NCBI GenBank assembly: GCA_929200515.1
Contig: CAKNAD010000134.1
Span: forward strand, 1 to 8,088
Reading direction: 5' to 3'
Length of the DNA stretch: 8,088 bases
Source of the DNA: Candidatus Gorgonimonas leptogorgiae
GTDB taxonomy: Bacteria > Pseudomonadota > Gammaproteobacteria > Pseudomonadales > Endozoicomonadaceae
Shown: positions 1 through 6,673 of the stretch, in pieces
How the letters are laid out: each line of letters opens with the position of its first letter
Numbering within the stretch: position 1 is the stretch's first letter
The notes under the pieces: model-generated
What the model was told of the DNA's origin: nothing
The model's database searches: none
The model's input: the letters and a program-made list of their open reading frames with translations, nothing else
Made by a program: the position numbers and the translations under genes

Positions 1-66
1 ACTAAACCTACGAAACACTGCCTTGGCTAAAAACTTATAATCACTTGCTGAAAACCCGCATTTCCA
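1..66. repeat. Dispersed repeat, copy A (left edge)
   Basis: This segment is the reverse complement of 5152-5217, with 60 of 66 positions identical by direct comparison. All six differences are transitions. Its first 24 bases also match 5222-5245 in direct orientation (21 of 24). In copy C that end forms one arm of a palindrome, so copy A probably continues to the left of the window into its partner arm. The bases just beyond it (to about 82) resemble the repeat-like sequence at 2911-2946. It has no coding capacity of its own and lies just downstream of the stop codon of the minus-strand gene ending at 86. The element is not one I can name; the Rickettsia palindromic elements are an analogy only. 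Confidence 0.85.
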
Positions 67-85
67 ACTTCCACGTGTATATCTA

Positions 86-814
86 TTATTTAGTTGCAGC
101 TACTTCTTCTGGCTTTTTAGTGAATTTGTCATAAAAGTATTTTATGCCACTAGTACCATAACTAAATATATCATACACTACTAGTTTAGTGCACATAGTG
201 GATTTAAAGAAAATATTAGGAAAAGTAGAAATTAAACATTTAACCTCAATTTTATTACTATATACAAAGCTGGTTAATAACTCGCCAACTGTTTTAGATT
301 TTGAAAATAAAGTAATAAAAGATTCTGTATATAGTTTATTAGATGAAGACTCTAAATAGGCAACTAATGGCTCTAAGGCTTTAGAGCTAAAAACATCTTT
401 TAAGTAAATAACATGTTGTTCTTCAGTTTCTGGTGCAGATTTATCATTTTTATTGTATGATAGATCGAAGGTGTAATCTGGCTTTCCAGCTTCGTTTAGT
501 ATTTGAATACATACTGGCGATTTATAGAATATTTGTATCCGCTTAGCAGGAACCATAACCAAATTTTTACCTCCGTTTGATGTATATAGCTCTATATCAC
601 CGTATTTACTTACATGATTATATAGCTTGTGTAGTACATCTTGGCTATCTTTAGGTATTGTTACATCGCTTTTTTTAGTTATTAAAATGCTAGAGTTGTA
701 TGGTTGGATATTAAACAAGCTTTCAAATTCTGTAGATAAAGCTACAGATACACATGGAAGCATTATTAATGTTAATACAAAAAACCTATAGGTTGCTATT
801 GTATCTTTATACAT
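86..814 (-). CDS. Secreted protein of unknown function, 242 aa
   Basis: I do not recognise the family. The N-terminus looks like a Sec signal peptide: a short charged start (MYKDTIATYR), a hydrophobic core at about residues 11-26 (FFVLTLIMLPCVSVAL) and a likely signal peptidase I site near residues 25-28. The Cys at 21 is preceded by Pro, so it does not fit a lipobox. The mature part (about 215 aa) has mixed polar and aromatic character, no clear second membrane segment, and a lysine/glutamate-rich end (FTKKPEEVAATK). The ATG at 814 is supported by a GAGG ribosome-binding site about 8 bases upstream and a good promoter candidate at 845-873. It is transcribed away from yejM across a 155-nt divergent intergenic region. 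It could be a periplasmic or exported lineage-specific factor; nothing in the sequence decides between these. Confidence 0.75.
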   Translation of the reverse strand: MYKDTIATYRFFVLTLIMLPCVSVALSTEFESLFNIQPYNSSILITKKSDVTIPKDSQDVLHKLYNHVSKYGDIELYTSNGGKNLVMVPAKRIQIFYKSPVCIQILNEAGKPDYTFDLSYNKNDKSAPETEEQHVIYLKDVFSSKALEPLVAYLESSSNKLYTESFITLFSKSKTVGELLTSFVYSNKIEVKCLISTFPNIFFKSTMCTKLVVYDIFSYGTSGIKYFYDKFTKKPEEVAATK

Positions 815-844
815 AATTTCTACCTCTTTTATATGTATTATGTT

Positions 845-873
845 ATTAGAATTATCATATGAAGTGTTATCAA
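845..873 (-). promoter_or_regulatory. Sigma-70-type promoter for the 86-814 gene
   Basis: Read on the minus strand, a -35 box TTGATA (868-873, 5/6 match to TTGACA) is followed by a 17-nt spacer and a -10 box TCTAAT (845-850, 5/6 match to TATAAT). Transcription would start near 838, giving an untranslated leader of about 24 nt that contains the GAGG ribosome-binding site. The spacing and position are good, but AT-rich DNA produces such matches by chance, so this is a prediction. Confidence 0.5.
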
Positions 874-878
874 CATTA

Positions 879-908
879 TTGTTTTTAATTGAAACACTTT
901 AGCATAAT
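879..908 (+). promoter_or_regulatory. Weak candidate promoter for yejM
   Basis: On the plus strand, TTGTTT (879-884, 3/6 match) and CATAAT (903-908, 5/6 match) are separated by 18 nt and lie about 60 nt before the yejM start. Another possible -35, TTGAAA (889-894), has no good -10 at normal spacing. The divergent region surely contains a yejM promoter, but this exact placement is tentative. Confidence 0.25.
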
Positions 909-969
909 ACAAAATATAAACAATATATGCAATAATAATATTATATTAACTTTTCTTTTATGGTGAAAT

Positions 970-2805
970 ATGAACAATATAAAATGTTATAAAAAATTTG
1001 CAATAGCTAATAGCATAATTGCACTACTGTTGTCTTTCTGTTATATACCTAACGCTGTAGACTCTCCAAATAACCTCATAGAATTACTTTTTCTAGTTAC
1101 AACACATATAGGTTATGTTGCTCTTTTAACTGCAATTTGTAGTATTGCTTTATTGCCTGTTGTAGTTCTTCCGCGTATTATTATGCAACCAATTCTGGCT
1201 GTTGCAAGCTCTATATTATTAGTAGCACTATTACTAGATATTATTGTTTACTCACACTTTAAAATGCACTTGTCTGTTATTTCTCCAGCATTATTAGCAT
1301 TAAAAGCTACTGATTTGCAACGCTTCGAATCTATTATTTTTATAGCAACTTTTATAGCTATTGTTTTATTTGAATTATATTTAGTTAGTCGTTTTATAAA
1401 ACAAAACAGCAATATAAATAACAAATATAATTATATTTTTGCTTCAATAATTAGCATATGCATGCTAATAAGTTATAGTTTATTTGCAATTAACAACCAT
1501 GAAGCTCAGCAAAAATTTGTTAAAATTACTAGTTATGTTGCCTTGTTTAATGCAACTAATGAACTTGATCCATTATTAAAATTAAATAATATAAGCAGCA
1601 ATAAAATGTTAGCAGTATCAACACTTGCATTTCCGCAAATGCATAACAAAAACTATAACATAAAACCAATAACTTATAATAATGTGGCAACTCCTAAAAA
1701 TATTTTAATTATTGGCATAGATGCATGGCGTGCCGATAAACTTAACCCAACAGATACCCCTTGCTTATGGAAGTATGCACAAAAAGGTAAAATATTTAAT
1801 AATCATATGGCGGCAGCAAACAATACTAAAGCCTCTACTTTCGGGTTATTCTATGGCATACCAGCAGATTATTTTGAGTTTGTTACCGCTACCAAGCAGT
1901 CTCCTGTTTTAGTAGATAGACTACAGCAGTTAAATTATCAACTAGGAGTGTTTTATTCTGCTAGCATAGACGATATCGAACTAGATAAAAATATATTTGC
2001 TAAAGTAGCAAATCTTAGACCAGGATCAACCGCTAGCACTCCAGCTCTGCGTGATCAACAAGCAACCGATGACTGGATAAACTGGTATACAAATTGCAAT
2101 AAGAAGCTACCAATGTTTAGTTTTATCTTTTATGATTCTGTGCACGAATATGATTTTCCTCCAGAATATAATCAAGAACATACTCCTTTACGTGGCGAAA
2201 AAAGATACTGCGAAATAGCAGCAGAATATGGCCAAGATATCATGAACCAACTATATAGCATTAGCACTAGCTATGTAGACTCCCTTGCCGGACAAGTACT
2301 AGATAAACTAGAACAAACTGGCGATCTTGAAAATACGCTAATAGTTATAACTTCCGATCATGGTCATGAATTAGATGATTACAACCATGGTTCTTGGGGG
2401 CATGGCACTAATTTATCTTCAGCACAATTACATGTACCTTTCGTGATTATCGATAAAAAATTTAATAATACTGATGAACCAATAGAATCTGACAAATTAA
2501 CTAGTCATTTTGATTTAGTGCCAACCTTACTAACCGAATATTTAGGCGTTACAAATGATACAGAAGACTATTCCATTGGTTATAATTTACTTAGAGAGGA
2601 TTTAGAACATAAATGGGTATTAGCATCAGGGCGCGATAAATATCTAAACTACTTTGGGGTTTGTGACGAAAATTATAGAGTTAAATTACTTCCTTCTGGA
2701 TTTTATCGTTTGTTTGATACTAATAACAATGTGCTACCAGAAATAAATTTAAATTATAATCAAATTAATCAGGCTTTTAATTATATTAAAAAATTTATTC
2801 ATTAA
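970..2805 (+). CDS. yejM: YejM/PbgA-family inner-membrane sulfatase-fold protein (DUF3413 + sulfatase)
   Basis: In enterobacteria this protein senses periplasmic lipopolysaccharide and restrains LapB-FtsH degradation of LpxC, so it sets the rate of lipid A synthesis. At 611 aa the length is close to E. coli YejM (586 aa). Five hydrophobic segments (about residues 11-28, 38-67, 72-93, 120-140, 154-174) match the family's membrane domain. A linker and a periplasmic alkaline-phosphatase/sulfatase-fold domain follow from about residue 240. The domain opens with NILIIGIDAWRAD (D251), then NNTKASTFGLFYG (284-296, with T286 a candidate nucleophile), QLGVFYS, the WINW segment (369-372), SDHGHE (462-467) and HGSWGHG (473-479). 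Metal ligands D251, D463, H464 and H478 thus look intact, whereas the E. coli protein has lost this signature. The ATG is the first in-frame start after a stop at 964-966; its ribosome-binding site (GGTGA, 3-nt gap) is weak. Confidence is high for the family and moderate for conserved regulatory function. Confidence 0.93.
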   Translation: MNNIKCYKKFAIANSIIALLLSFCYIPNAVDSPNNLIELLFLVTTHIGYVALLTAICSIALLPVVVLPRIIMQPILAVASSILLVALLLDIIVYSHFKMHLSVISPALLALKATDLQRFESIIFIATFIAIVLFELYLVSRFIKQNSNINNKYNYIFASIISICMLISYSLFAINNHEAQQKFVKITSYVALFNATNELDPLLKLNNISSNKMLAVSTLAFPQMHNKNYNIKPITYNNVATPKNILIIGIDAWRADKLNPTDTPCLWKYAQKGKIFNNHMAAANNTKASTFGLFYGIPADYFEFVTATKQSPVLVDRLQQLNYQLGVFYSASIDDIELDKNIFAKVANLRPGSTASTPALRDQQATDDWINWYTNCNKKLPMFSFIFYDSVHEYDFPPEYNQEHTPLRGEKRYCEIAAEYGQDIMNQLYSISTSYVDSLAGQVLDKLEQTGDLENTLIVITSDHGHELDDYNHGSWGHGTNLSSAQLHVPFVIIDKKFNNTDEPIESDKLTSHFDLVPTLLTEYLGVTNDTEDYSIGYNLLREDLEHKWVLASGRDKYLNYFGVCDENYRVKLLPSGFYRLFDTNNNVLPEINLNYNQINQAFNYIKKFIH

Positions 2806-2910
2806 TACAAGTGAAAGATTAAAATGTTAAGTTGCCAAGGCTAAATAAAATGATTTAATTCAAGTGCATTTTAAAATGTTTTAACGATGAAGTAGATTTT
2901 TTTAATAGCC

Positions 2911-2946
2911 CTGAAACCTAGCATTTCCATCTGCCACCTGTATATA
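2911..2946. repeat. Diverged dispersed repeat, copy B, in the yejM-DUF21 gap
   Basis: This resembles bases 48-82 next to copy A, sharing CTGAAA, GCATTTCCA, a CCAC block and TGTATAT in the same order. Its part at 2914-2936 matches 6717-6739, inside the 3' end of the upstream pseudokinase gene, at 19 of 23 positions. On the minus strand one frame reads WQMEMLGFRAIKK and continues to a stop, which parallels the WQVKTLGL tail of that pseudokinase. The rest of the 297-nt gap (2806-3102) holds no gene, no convincing terminator and no clear promoter. Confidence 0.55.
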
Positions 2947-3102
2947 GTATTATATAACAGGAAGTTTTATTGTATTACAGTATAATAAAATATTTATATA
3001 ACTGTTTGATGGTTTTTGATTAAAAGAGGGCAACTTCATAACAATACACATCTTCTAATTTGATATTAATAGTGAAAAAATTTAGTTAATTTGGAATAAC
3101 TC

Positions 3103-4056
3103 ATGCTTGTGCTTTTTCTTATAGTTTTATCTGTTACTTGTTTTAATGCTTATTTGTGCATATTGGAATCTTCTCTAGTTAGCATTGATGATTTACGCTT
3201 AGTAACTTTATTGCGCAAGCACCCAGCTAACAAAGAATTAATAAAAAGAATGTTTCTTAAACGCCGTGAATGTATTTCGGCACTATTATTAATTAATAAT
3301 ATCGGTGGCATTTTAGGCAGTACTTTTGCCGGCACTGTTGCTACTAATTATTTAGCTGGCGGCTATTTAGCATTATTTACCATTGTTACTGCTTATGTTA
3401 TTACCGTTTTTGGTAAAATACTTCCTAAGTTATTTGGCATGCAAGATGCAGAAAAAATAGTTGTAAAGCACATTTCAATAATATATTGGCTCGAAAGATT
3501 AACCTACCCACTCAGAAAATTAACTTTATTTTGGGCAAAGCTTTTCCCTAAAAAAATAGAAGAACAAGCAGATACCGACGACCTGCTTTCTATAATTAAG
3601 CACTTTAATGCTAAAGGCATAATCGGTAAAAGCGAAACCTCAATTGCTCAGTCAGCACTTAAAGCTAAAAATAAAACCTTAAAAGACTTAGAGTCTGAAC
3701 CTGTACATACTTTGCCTTACGGTTCGACTATTGGCTCTATTGAGCATTTAGTAAGCACGAGTCCACAAAAAAGATATTTAGTTATAAAAAATGGCGTTCC
3801 AGAAGGCATGGTGCTGTACCACAAAATATTAGAATGTTTAGTCTATAAAAAACAAAATGTTTCTGTAGATGAAATAATGCACAAGGTTGTTGTATTACCA
3901 ATAGAAACCTCATTATTAAGTGCTATAAAACAGTTTCATCCACAAAGAGCAGCACAAGTTATAGTTAAAACTACAAAAAATGACAATACTAATTTTAAAC
4001 GTATTACCGCAAAGAAGATTTATCGAGCATTAATTGGTGCCGATGACGATTCTTAA
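3103..4056 (+). CDS. CNNM/CorC-like DUF21-CBS membrane protein, atypical
   Basis: The family comprises membrane proteins linked to magnesium or cobalt efflux. A DUF21 membrane domain covers about residues 1-150: a hydrophobic N-terminus with the LESSLVS segment (21-27, position of the usual SETA motif), a helix around LLLINNIGGILGSTFAG (61-77) and a helix ending in VFGKILPKLFG. A CBS pair follows at about residues 195-312 (LESEPVHTLPYG and VDEIMHKVVVLP begin the two units). At 317 aa it lacks the C-terminal CorC_HlyC domain found in many relatives. The usual GE(I/V)xPK motif reads GKILPK: Lys105 (codon AAA, 3415-3417) replaces the conserved Glu reported as a cation ligand in CorC structures. 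The ATG is the first start after an in-frame TAA at 3097-3099; only a weak GGA lies upstream. Its stop abuts the convergent popT stop. Family assignment is firm, transport activity doubtful. Confidence 0.85.
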   Translation: MLVLFLIVLSVTCFNAYLCILESSLVSIDDLRLVTLLRKHPANKELIKRMFLKRRECISALLLINNIGGILGSTFAGTVATNYLAGGYLALFTIVTAYVITVFGKILPKLFGMQDAEKIVVKHISIIYWLERLTYPLRKLTLFWAKLFPKKIEEQADTDDLLSIIKHFNAKGIIGKSETSIAQSALKAKNKTLKDLESEPVHTLPYGSTIGSIEHLVSTSPQKRYLVIKNGVPEGMVLYHKILECLVYKKQNVSVDEIMHKVVVLPIETSLLSAIKQFHPQRAAQVIVKTTKNDNTNFKRITAKKIYRALIGADDDS

Positions 4057-4974
4057 TTACTGCTGCTTACTAGCTTTTATTTCAAATATCACCATTACTA
4101 ATAATGTAACTAAGAATATAGCTATAGTAATACCTAATTGATTACTGTTGCCAGTAAGTTGTTGGTAACTCCAAGGCGATAAATTAGGTTGTACTTTTAT
4201 GGCTTTAATAGTTAAATCTGTTGCATGTTGCTTCCATGGCCAAACCTTTGCTAATGCACCTATCATTAAACCAGTTAAAAAAGATAACGTTAGCGCATGA
4301 TAACATTTTAATAACCAACTAAGTACTTGCGAAAAAGTTAATATACCTACTATACAACCAGATGCAAAAATAGCTAATAAGATAATGTCTAATTCCTTAA
4401 CGGCAACAATGATTTCAGGATATATACCTAATAATAACAAAATAAAGCTTCCTGAAATTCCGGGTAAAATCATCGCACAAATAGCAATAGCTCCAGATAC
4501 AAACAGATTCATTGGAGTGGCCGCTAAATGTAATGGTAACATTACAGATAAACAATAGGCAGTCGCCGCACCTAAAATTAGTGTTAATATATTTACCAAG
4601 TTATATGATTGGATTTTTCTAATCATATGAATGCTAGAAGCAAAAATTAGACTAAAGAAAACAGACCAAGTAATTATTGGAAAATTAGTTAGCATATAAC
4701 TTACCACATGTGCTAAAGAAAATACACTTAAGAGAACTCCACTAAATAACACTAATAAAAAATTGCCATCTATTTGTTGCCAAGCCTTAGCAATACCCGA
4801 ATTTTTGATGGTTAACAATATTTTGGGGTTGATTTCTTTTAAAGCATTAATTAACCGCTGATAAATTCCTGATATAAAAGCAACAGTTCCTCCTGAAACT
4901 CCTGGGACTATATCTGCTGCCCCCATCAAACAACCAGTTATAAAGATAAATAATTTTGATTTTTGTAAATCCAT
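4057..4974 (-). CDS. popT: DUF368 polyprenyl-phosphate translocase PopT
   Basis: DUF368 proteins (PopT) return undecaprenyl phosphate to the cytoplasmic face of the inner membrane, recycling the lipid carrier for peptidoglycan and surface polysaccharides. The 305-aa product is strongly hydrophobic with about eight membrane segments. It shows the two family signature loops: AADIVPGVSGGT (19-30) and the internal-repeat counterpart ILPGISGSF (169-177). The chosen ATG at 4974 has an AGGAG ribosome-binding site 10 nt upstream, and the protein then begins MDLQKSKLFIFITGCLMGAADIVPG, as is usual for the family. A longer in-frame start at 5037 would add 21 residues but has no ribosome-binding site. 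The gene converges on the DUF21-CBS gene with no base between the two stop codons, so it is not in an operon with it. Family assignment is very secure; function is inferred from characterised DUF368 proteins. Confidence 0.93.
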   Translation of the reverse strand: MDLQKSKLFIFITGCLMGAADIVPGVSGGTVAFISGIYQRLINALKEINPKILLTIKNSGIAKAWQQIDGNFLLVLFSGVLLSVFSLAHVVSYMLTNFPIITWSVFFSLIFASSIHMIRKIQSYNLVNILTLILGAATAYCLSVMLPLHLAATPMNLFVSGAIAICAMILPGISGSFILLLLGIYPEIIVAVKELDIILLAIFASGCIVGILTFSQVLSWLLKCYHALTLSFLTGLMIGALAKVWPWKQHATDLTIKAIKVQPNLSPWSYQQLTGNSNQLGITIAIFLVTLLVMVIFEIKASKQQ

Positions 4975-4984
4975 AAAGCAGTTG

Positions 4985-4989
4985 CTCCT
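4985..4989 (-). promoter_or_regulatory. Ribosome-binding site deciding the popT start
   Basis: Minus-strand AGGAG lies 10 nt before the ATG at 4974. No comparable motif precedes the alternative in-frame ATG at 5037, so the shorter 305-aa product is favoured. Confidence 0.75.
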
Positions 4990-5087
4990 AAAGATTAAAT
5001 ATTGATATATATACACATACAACATTCTAAACTGCAATCGGCATTAATTAAAGAATTAGCAACTAAATTATTGATATTTTAAATGAT

Positions 5088-5136
5088 TTTTTCTGCAAAA
5101 CCTGCTGGAAAAATTGGTTGCGATGAAATATCTGAA
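5088..5136 (-). pseudogene. Remnant of a third pseudokinase gene copy
   Basis: These 49 nt match 6408-6456 in the downstream pseudokinase gene at 45 of 49 positions, in the same orientation, and also match the corresponding part of the upstream paralogue. Read in the same frame on the minus strand it gives SDISSQPIFPAGFAEK, against SGISLQPISPAGFAEK in the intact gene. It then meets a TAA after two more codons and has no start codon, so it is not functional. Its upstream side stops about 15 nt from repeat copy C. The simplest reading is a relic of a third tandem copy, mostly deleted. The alternative is that this segment is itself a mobile piece also present in the two genes. Confidence 0.7.
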
Positions 5137-5151
5137 TTTTTATATATATGA

Positions 5152-5217
5152 TGGAAGTGCGGATTTTCAGCAAGTAATTATAAGTTTTTAGTCAAGGCAG
5201 TGTTTCGCAGATTTAGT
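5152..5217. repeat. Dispersed repeat, copy C (inverted relative to copy A)
   Basis: This is the reverse complement of 1-66 with six differences, all transitions (60/66). The two copies bracket the secreted protein gene, yejM, the DUF21-CBS gene and popT in inverted orientation. It lies between the pseudokinase remnant and the stop of the downstream pseudokinase gene. No transposase is nearby, so mobility, if any, would need to be supplied in trans. Confidence 0.85.
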
Positions 5218-5245
5218 CGACACTAAACCAACAAAATACTGCCTT
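5194..5245. repeat. Imperfect palindrome at the outer end of repeat copy C
   Basis: The arms 5194-5217 and 5222-5245 are inverted relative to each other (about 19 of 24 positions pair) around a 4-nt centre CGAC. The right arm matches the start of the window (1-24) at 21 of 24 positions in direct orientation. It would fold into a long hairpin in DNA or RNA. There is no uridine tract after the stem on the minus strand, so it does not look like a standard terminator for the upstream gene, though it could protect the 3' end of that transcript. Confidence 0.7.
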
Positions 5246-5258
5246 AAAAAAATTTTAT

Positions 5259-6626
5259 TTAATAAACTAAAAGTTCTTGTAGCATATTCTTTACTTCAGT
5301 AGCTGTTGGTCTAGATGCTGGATTTGGTTGGTTACACTGATTTATTATATCAATTAACTTTTGAATTACCTCAGTGCTATCTTGTTTTAGCTTGCGAAAA
5401 TAATAACCAAAAATATCTTTAGTTTTATAATACAAACAAAACGAACCAGAAAAAGAAAATCCATGTGCTAATTTAGATGTTAGCTGATAAGGATAACGAT
5501 TGAAGCATGATAATTTATACTTTTGTGAGTCAATGTAAGTATAGATATCGTCATGACTTTTTAAGTCTGAGCGATTATTACTTTGATCTAAAGCAAAAAG
5601 ATATAACAATCCATAAAATAGCATACCTAGTGAATAAATATCACTACAAAAGGTTAAATTTGTAATATAAAATAGTCCACCTAAACACATAGGTGTTTTA
5701 ATTTCAGGAGCACAACCATTAAAATCATCTATTATTATTTTTGTGTTTTCACTTGCTTTAATGTCGTTGCGAATAAAACTTTCAAACCCTAATAAAACCA
5801 TTCTATCTTTTAATGTAAATAAATTAGTTAACTTTATTTCACCAATCACTATATTTTTTTGGTGTAGTATTTCTACAGCCTCAGTAATTTTATACATATG
5901 AGTTAATAATTTTTTTATATCATGATGTGTCTCATAAAGAATAGTATTAAATAAAGTGTTATCTGGTATCTCTAGCAGGGTGATGTTTCTTTCAGTCAAA
6001 GTATTTAATATAATAGGATTGTTAATAGATTCATGTAGCGATAATTGCTTAGCAACTGATCTTGCGATATCAAATAATTGATTCATTGCTAATAAAGTTT
6101 TTTCCGTAACAGTTTTTGGTTTATTTTTGTCATCGATACGCATATAGTATGGTTTATCTTGTAATAACAACAAAGATTCTTTATTTATAACTGGTAGCAT
6201 GCCTTCTTTAACTACATTTGATTGAGTTTTATCTGTTATTTTTATATATAAATAGTTAGAAAAATCAGTATTATATATTGGGCTTGCTTCTATATCTACC
6301 TCATAATATTTATTCTGCAAAGTTGTATTATTGAATAACCGTAATATATATTGTTCTTTAATATCGATATTATCTTTTGTAGTAATATTGCGTGTTAATT
6401 TATATGCTTTTTCTGCAAAACCTGCTGGCGAAATTGGTTGCAATGAAATACCTGAAGCTTCATCTTTGAGCTTATACATAGCATTTAATAAACTTTGTTC
6501 AAAGTTGCTATTTGGATCTAATACGTTTACATATAATGTTTGCTCGGTTTCATCGGCTAAAAGATTATTGCTGTGCCATACAAGTAATAGCATTAAAGGA
6601 TAAAAAAAATATTTCCACATTTGCAT
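5259..6626 (-). CDS. Secreted protein-kinase-fold protein (likely pseudokinase), downstream paralogue
   Basis: This 455-aa protein has a Sec signal peptide (hydrophobic core YFFYPLMLLLVW, cleavage near LLA|DE at residue 24) followed by a eukaryotic-like kinase fold. Visible landmarks are a helix-C-like stretch (about 180-205), a hinge-like segment LLEIPDNTLFNTIL (217-230), a degenerate catalytic loop VIGEIKLTNLF (260-270), a DFG-equivalent GFE (280-282), an intact APE (306-308), the helix-F motif SDIYSLG (328-334) and PNPASRPTATEV (435-445) of the last subdomain. The HRD Asp is Glu263, the loop Lys265 and Asn268 are kept, and the DFG Asp is Gly280. Loss of the metal-binding Asp and export to an ATP-poor compartment argue against ordinary kinase activity; a binding or scaffold role, or action in a host after secretion, is possible. 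The ATG at 6626 has AGGA 7 nt upstream. It lies 47 nt after its paralogue, probably co-transcribed. Confidence 0.82.
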   Translation of the reverse strand: MQMWKYFFYPLMLLLVWHSNNLLADETEQTLYVNVLDPNSNFEQSLLNAMYKLKDEASGISLQPISPAGFAEKAYKLTRNITTKDNIDIKEQYILRLFNNTTLQNKYYEVDIEASPIYNTDFSNYLYIKITDKTQSNVVKEGMLPVINKESLLLLQDKPYYMRIDDKNKPKTVTEKTLLAMNQLFDIARSVAKQLSLHESINNPIILNTLTERNITLLEIPDNTLFNTILYETHHDIKKLLTHMYKITEAVEILHQKNIVIGEIKLTNLFTLKDRMVLLGFESFIRNDIKASENTKIIIDDFNGCAPEIKTPMCLGGLFYITNLTFCSDIYSLGMLFYGLLYLFALDQSNNRSDLKSHDDIYTYIDSQKYKLSCFNRYPYQLTSKLAHGFSFSGSFCLYYKTKDIFGYYFRKLKQDSTEVIQKLIDIINQCNQPNPASRPTATEVKNMLQELLVY

Positions 6627-6673
6627 AATTAGTTCCTGTTTTATTGTTATTAATTAGATATTTTTATTAGTTA

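Noticed and set aside
740..790. Lipoprotein signal for the 86-814 product (Cys21)
   Set aside because: The residues before the Cys are MLP, which does not fit the lipobox requirement for a small residue at -1.
1721..1912. 63-codon open frame on the plus strand
   Set aside because: It lies wholly inside yejM in another frame, with no ribosome-binding site and no recognisable product.
2867..2878. 12-nt perfect palindrome CATTTTAAAATG after yejM as terminator or operator
   Set aside because: The stem is nearly all A/T, with no loop or U-tract of the usual kind; expected by chance at this base composition.
3150..3335. 61-codon open frame on the minus strand
   Set aside because: It is antisense within the DUF21-CBS gene and has no support as a gene.
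4975..5037. Longer N-terminus for PopT starting at 5037
   Set aside because: There is no ribosome-binding site before 5037, whereas AGGAG precedes the ATG at 4974, and the shorter protein starts as DUF368 proteins usually do.
5194..5245. Palindrome as an intrinsic terminator for the pseudokinase unit
   Set aside because: On the minus strand the T-run lies before the stem rather than after it, and the stem is imperfect and AT-rich.
6331..6603. 90-codon open frame on the plus strand
   Set aside because: It is antisense to the signal-peptide and N-terminal part of the downstream pseudokinase gene; the kinase frame has clear homology to its paralogue.
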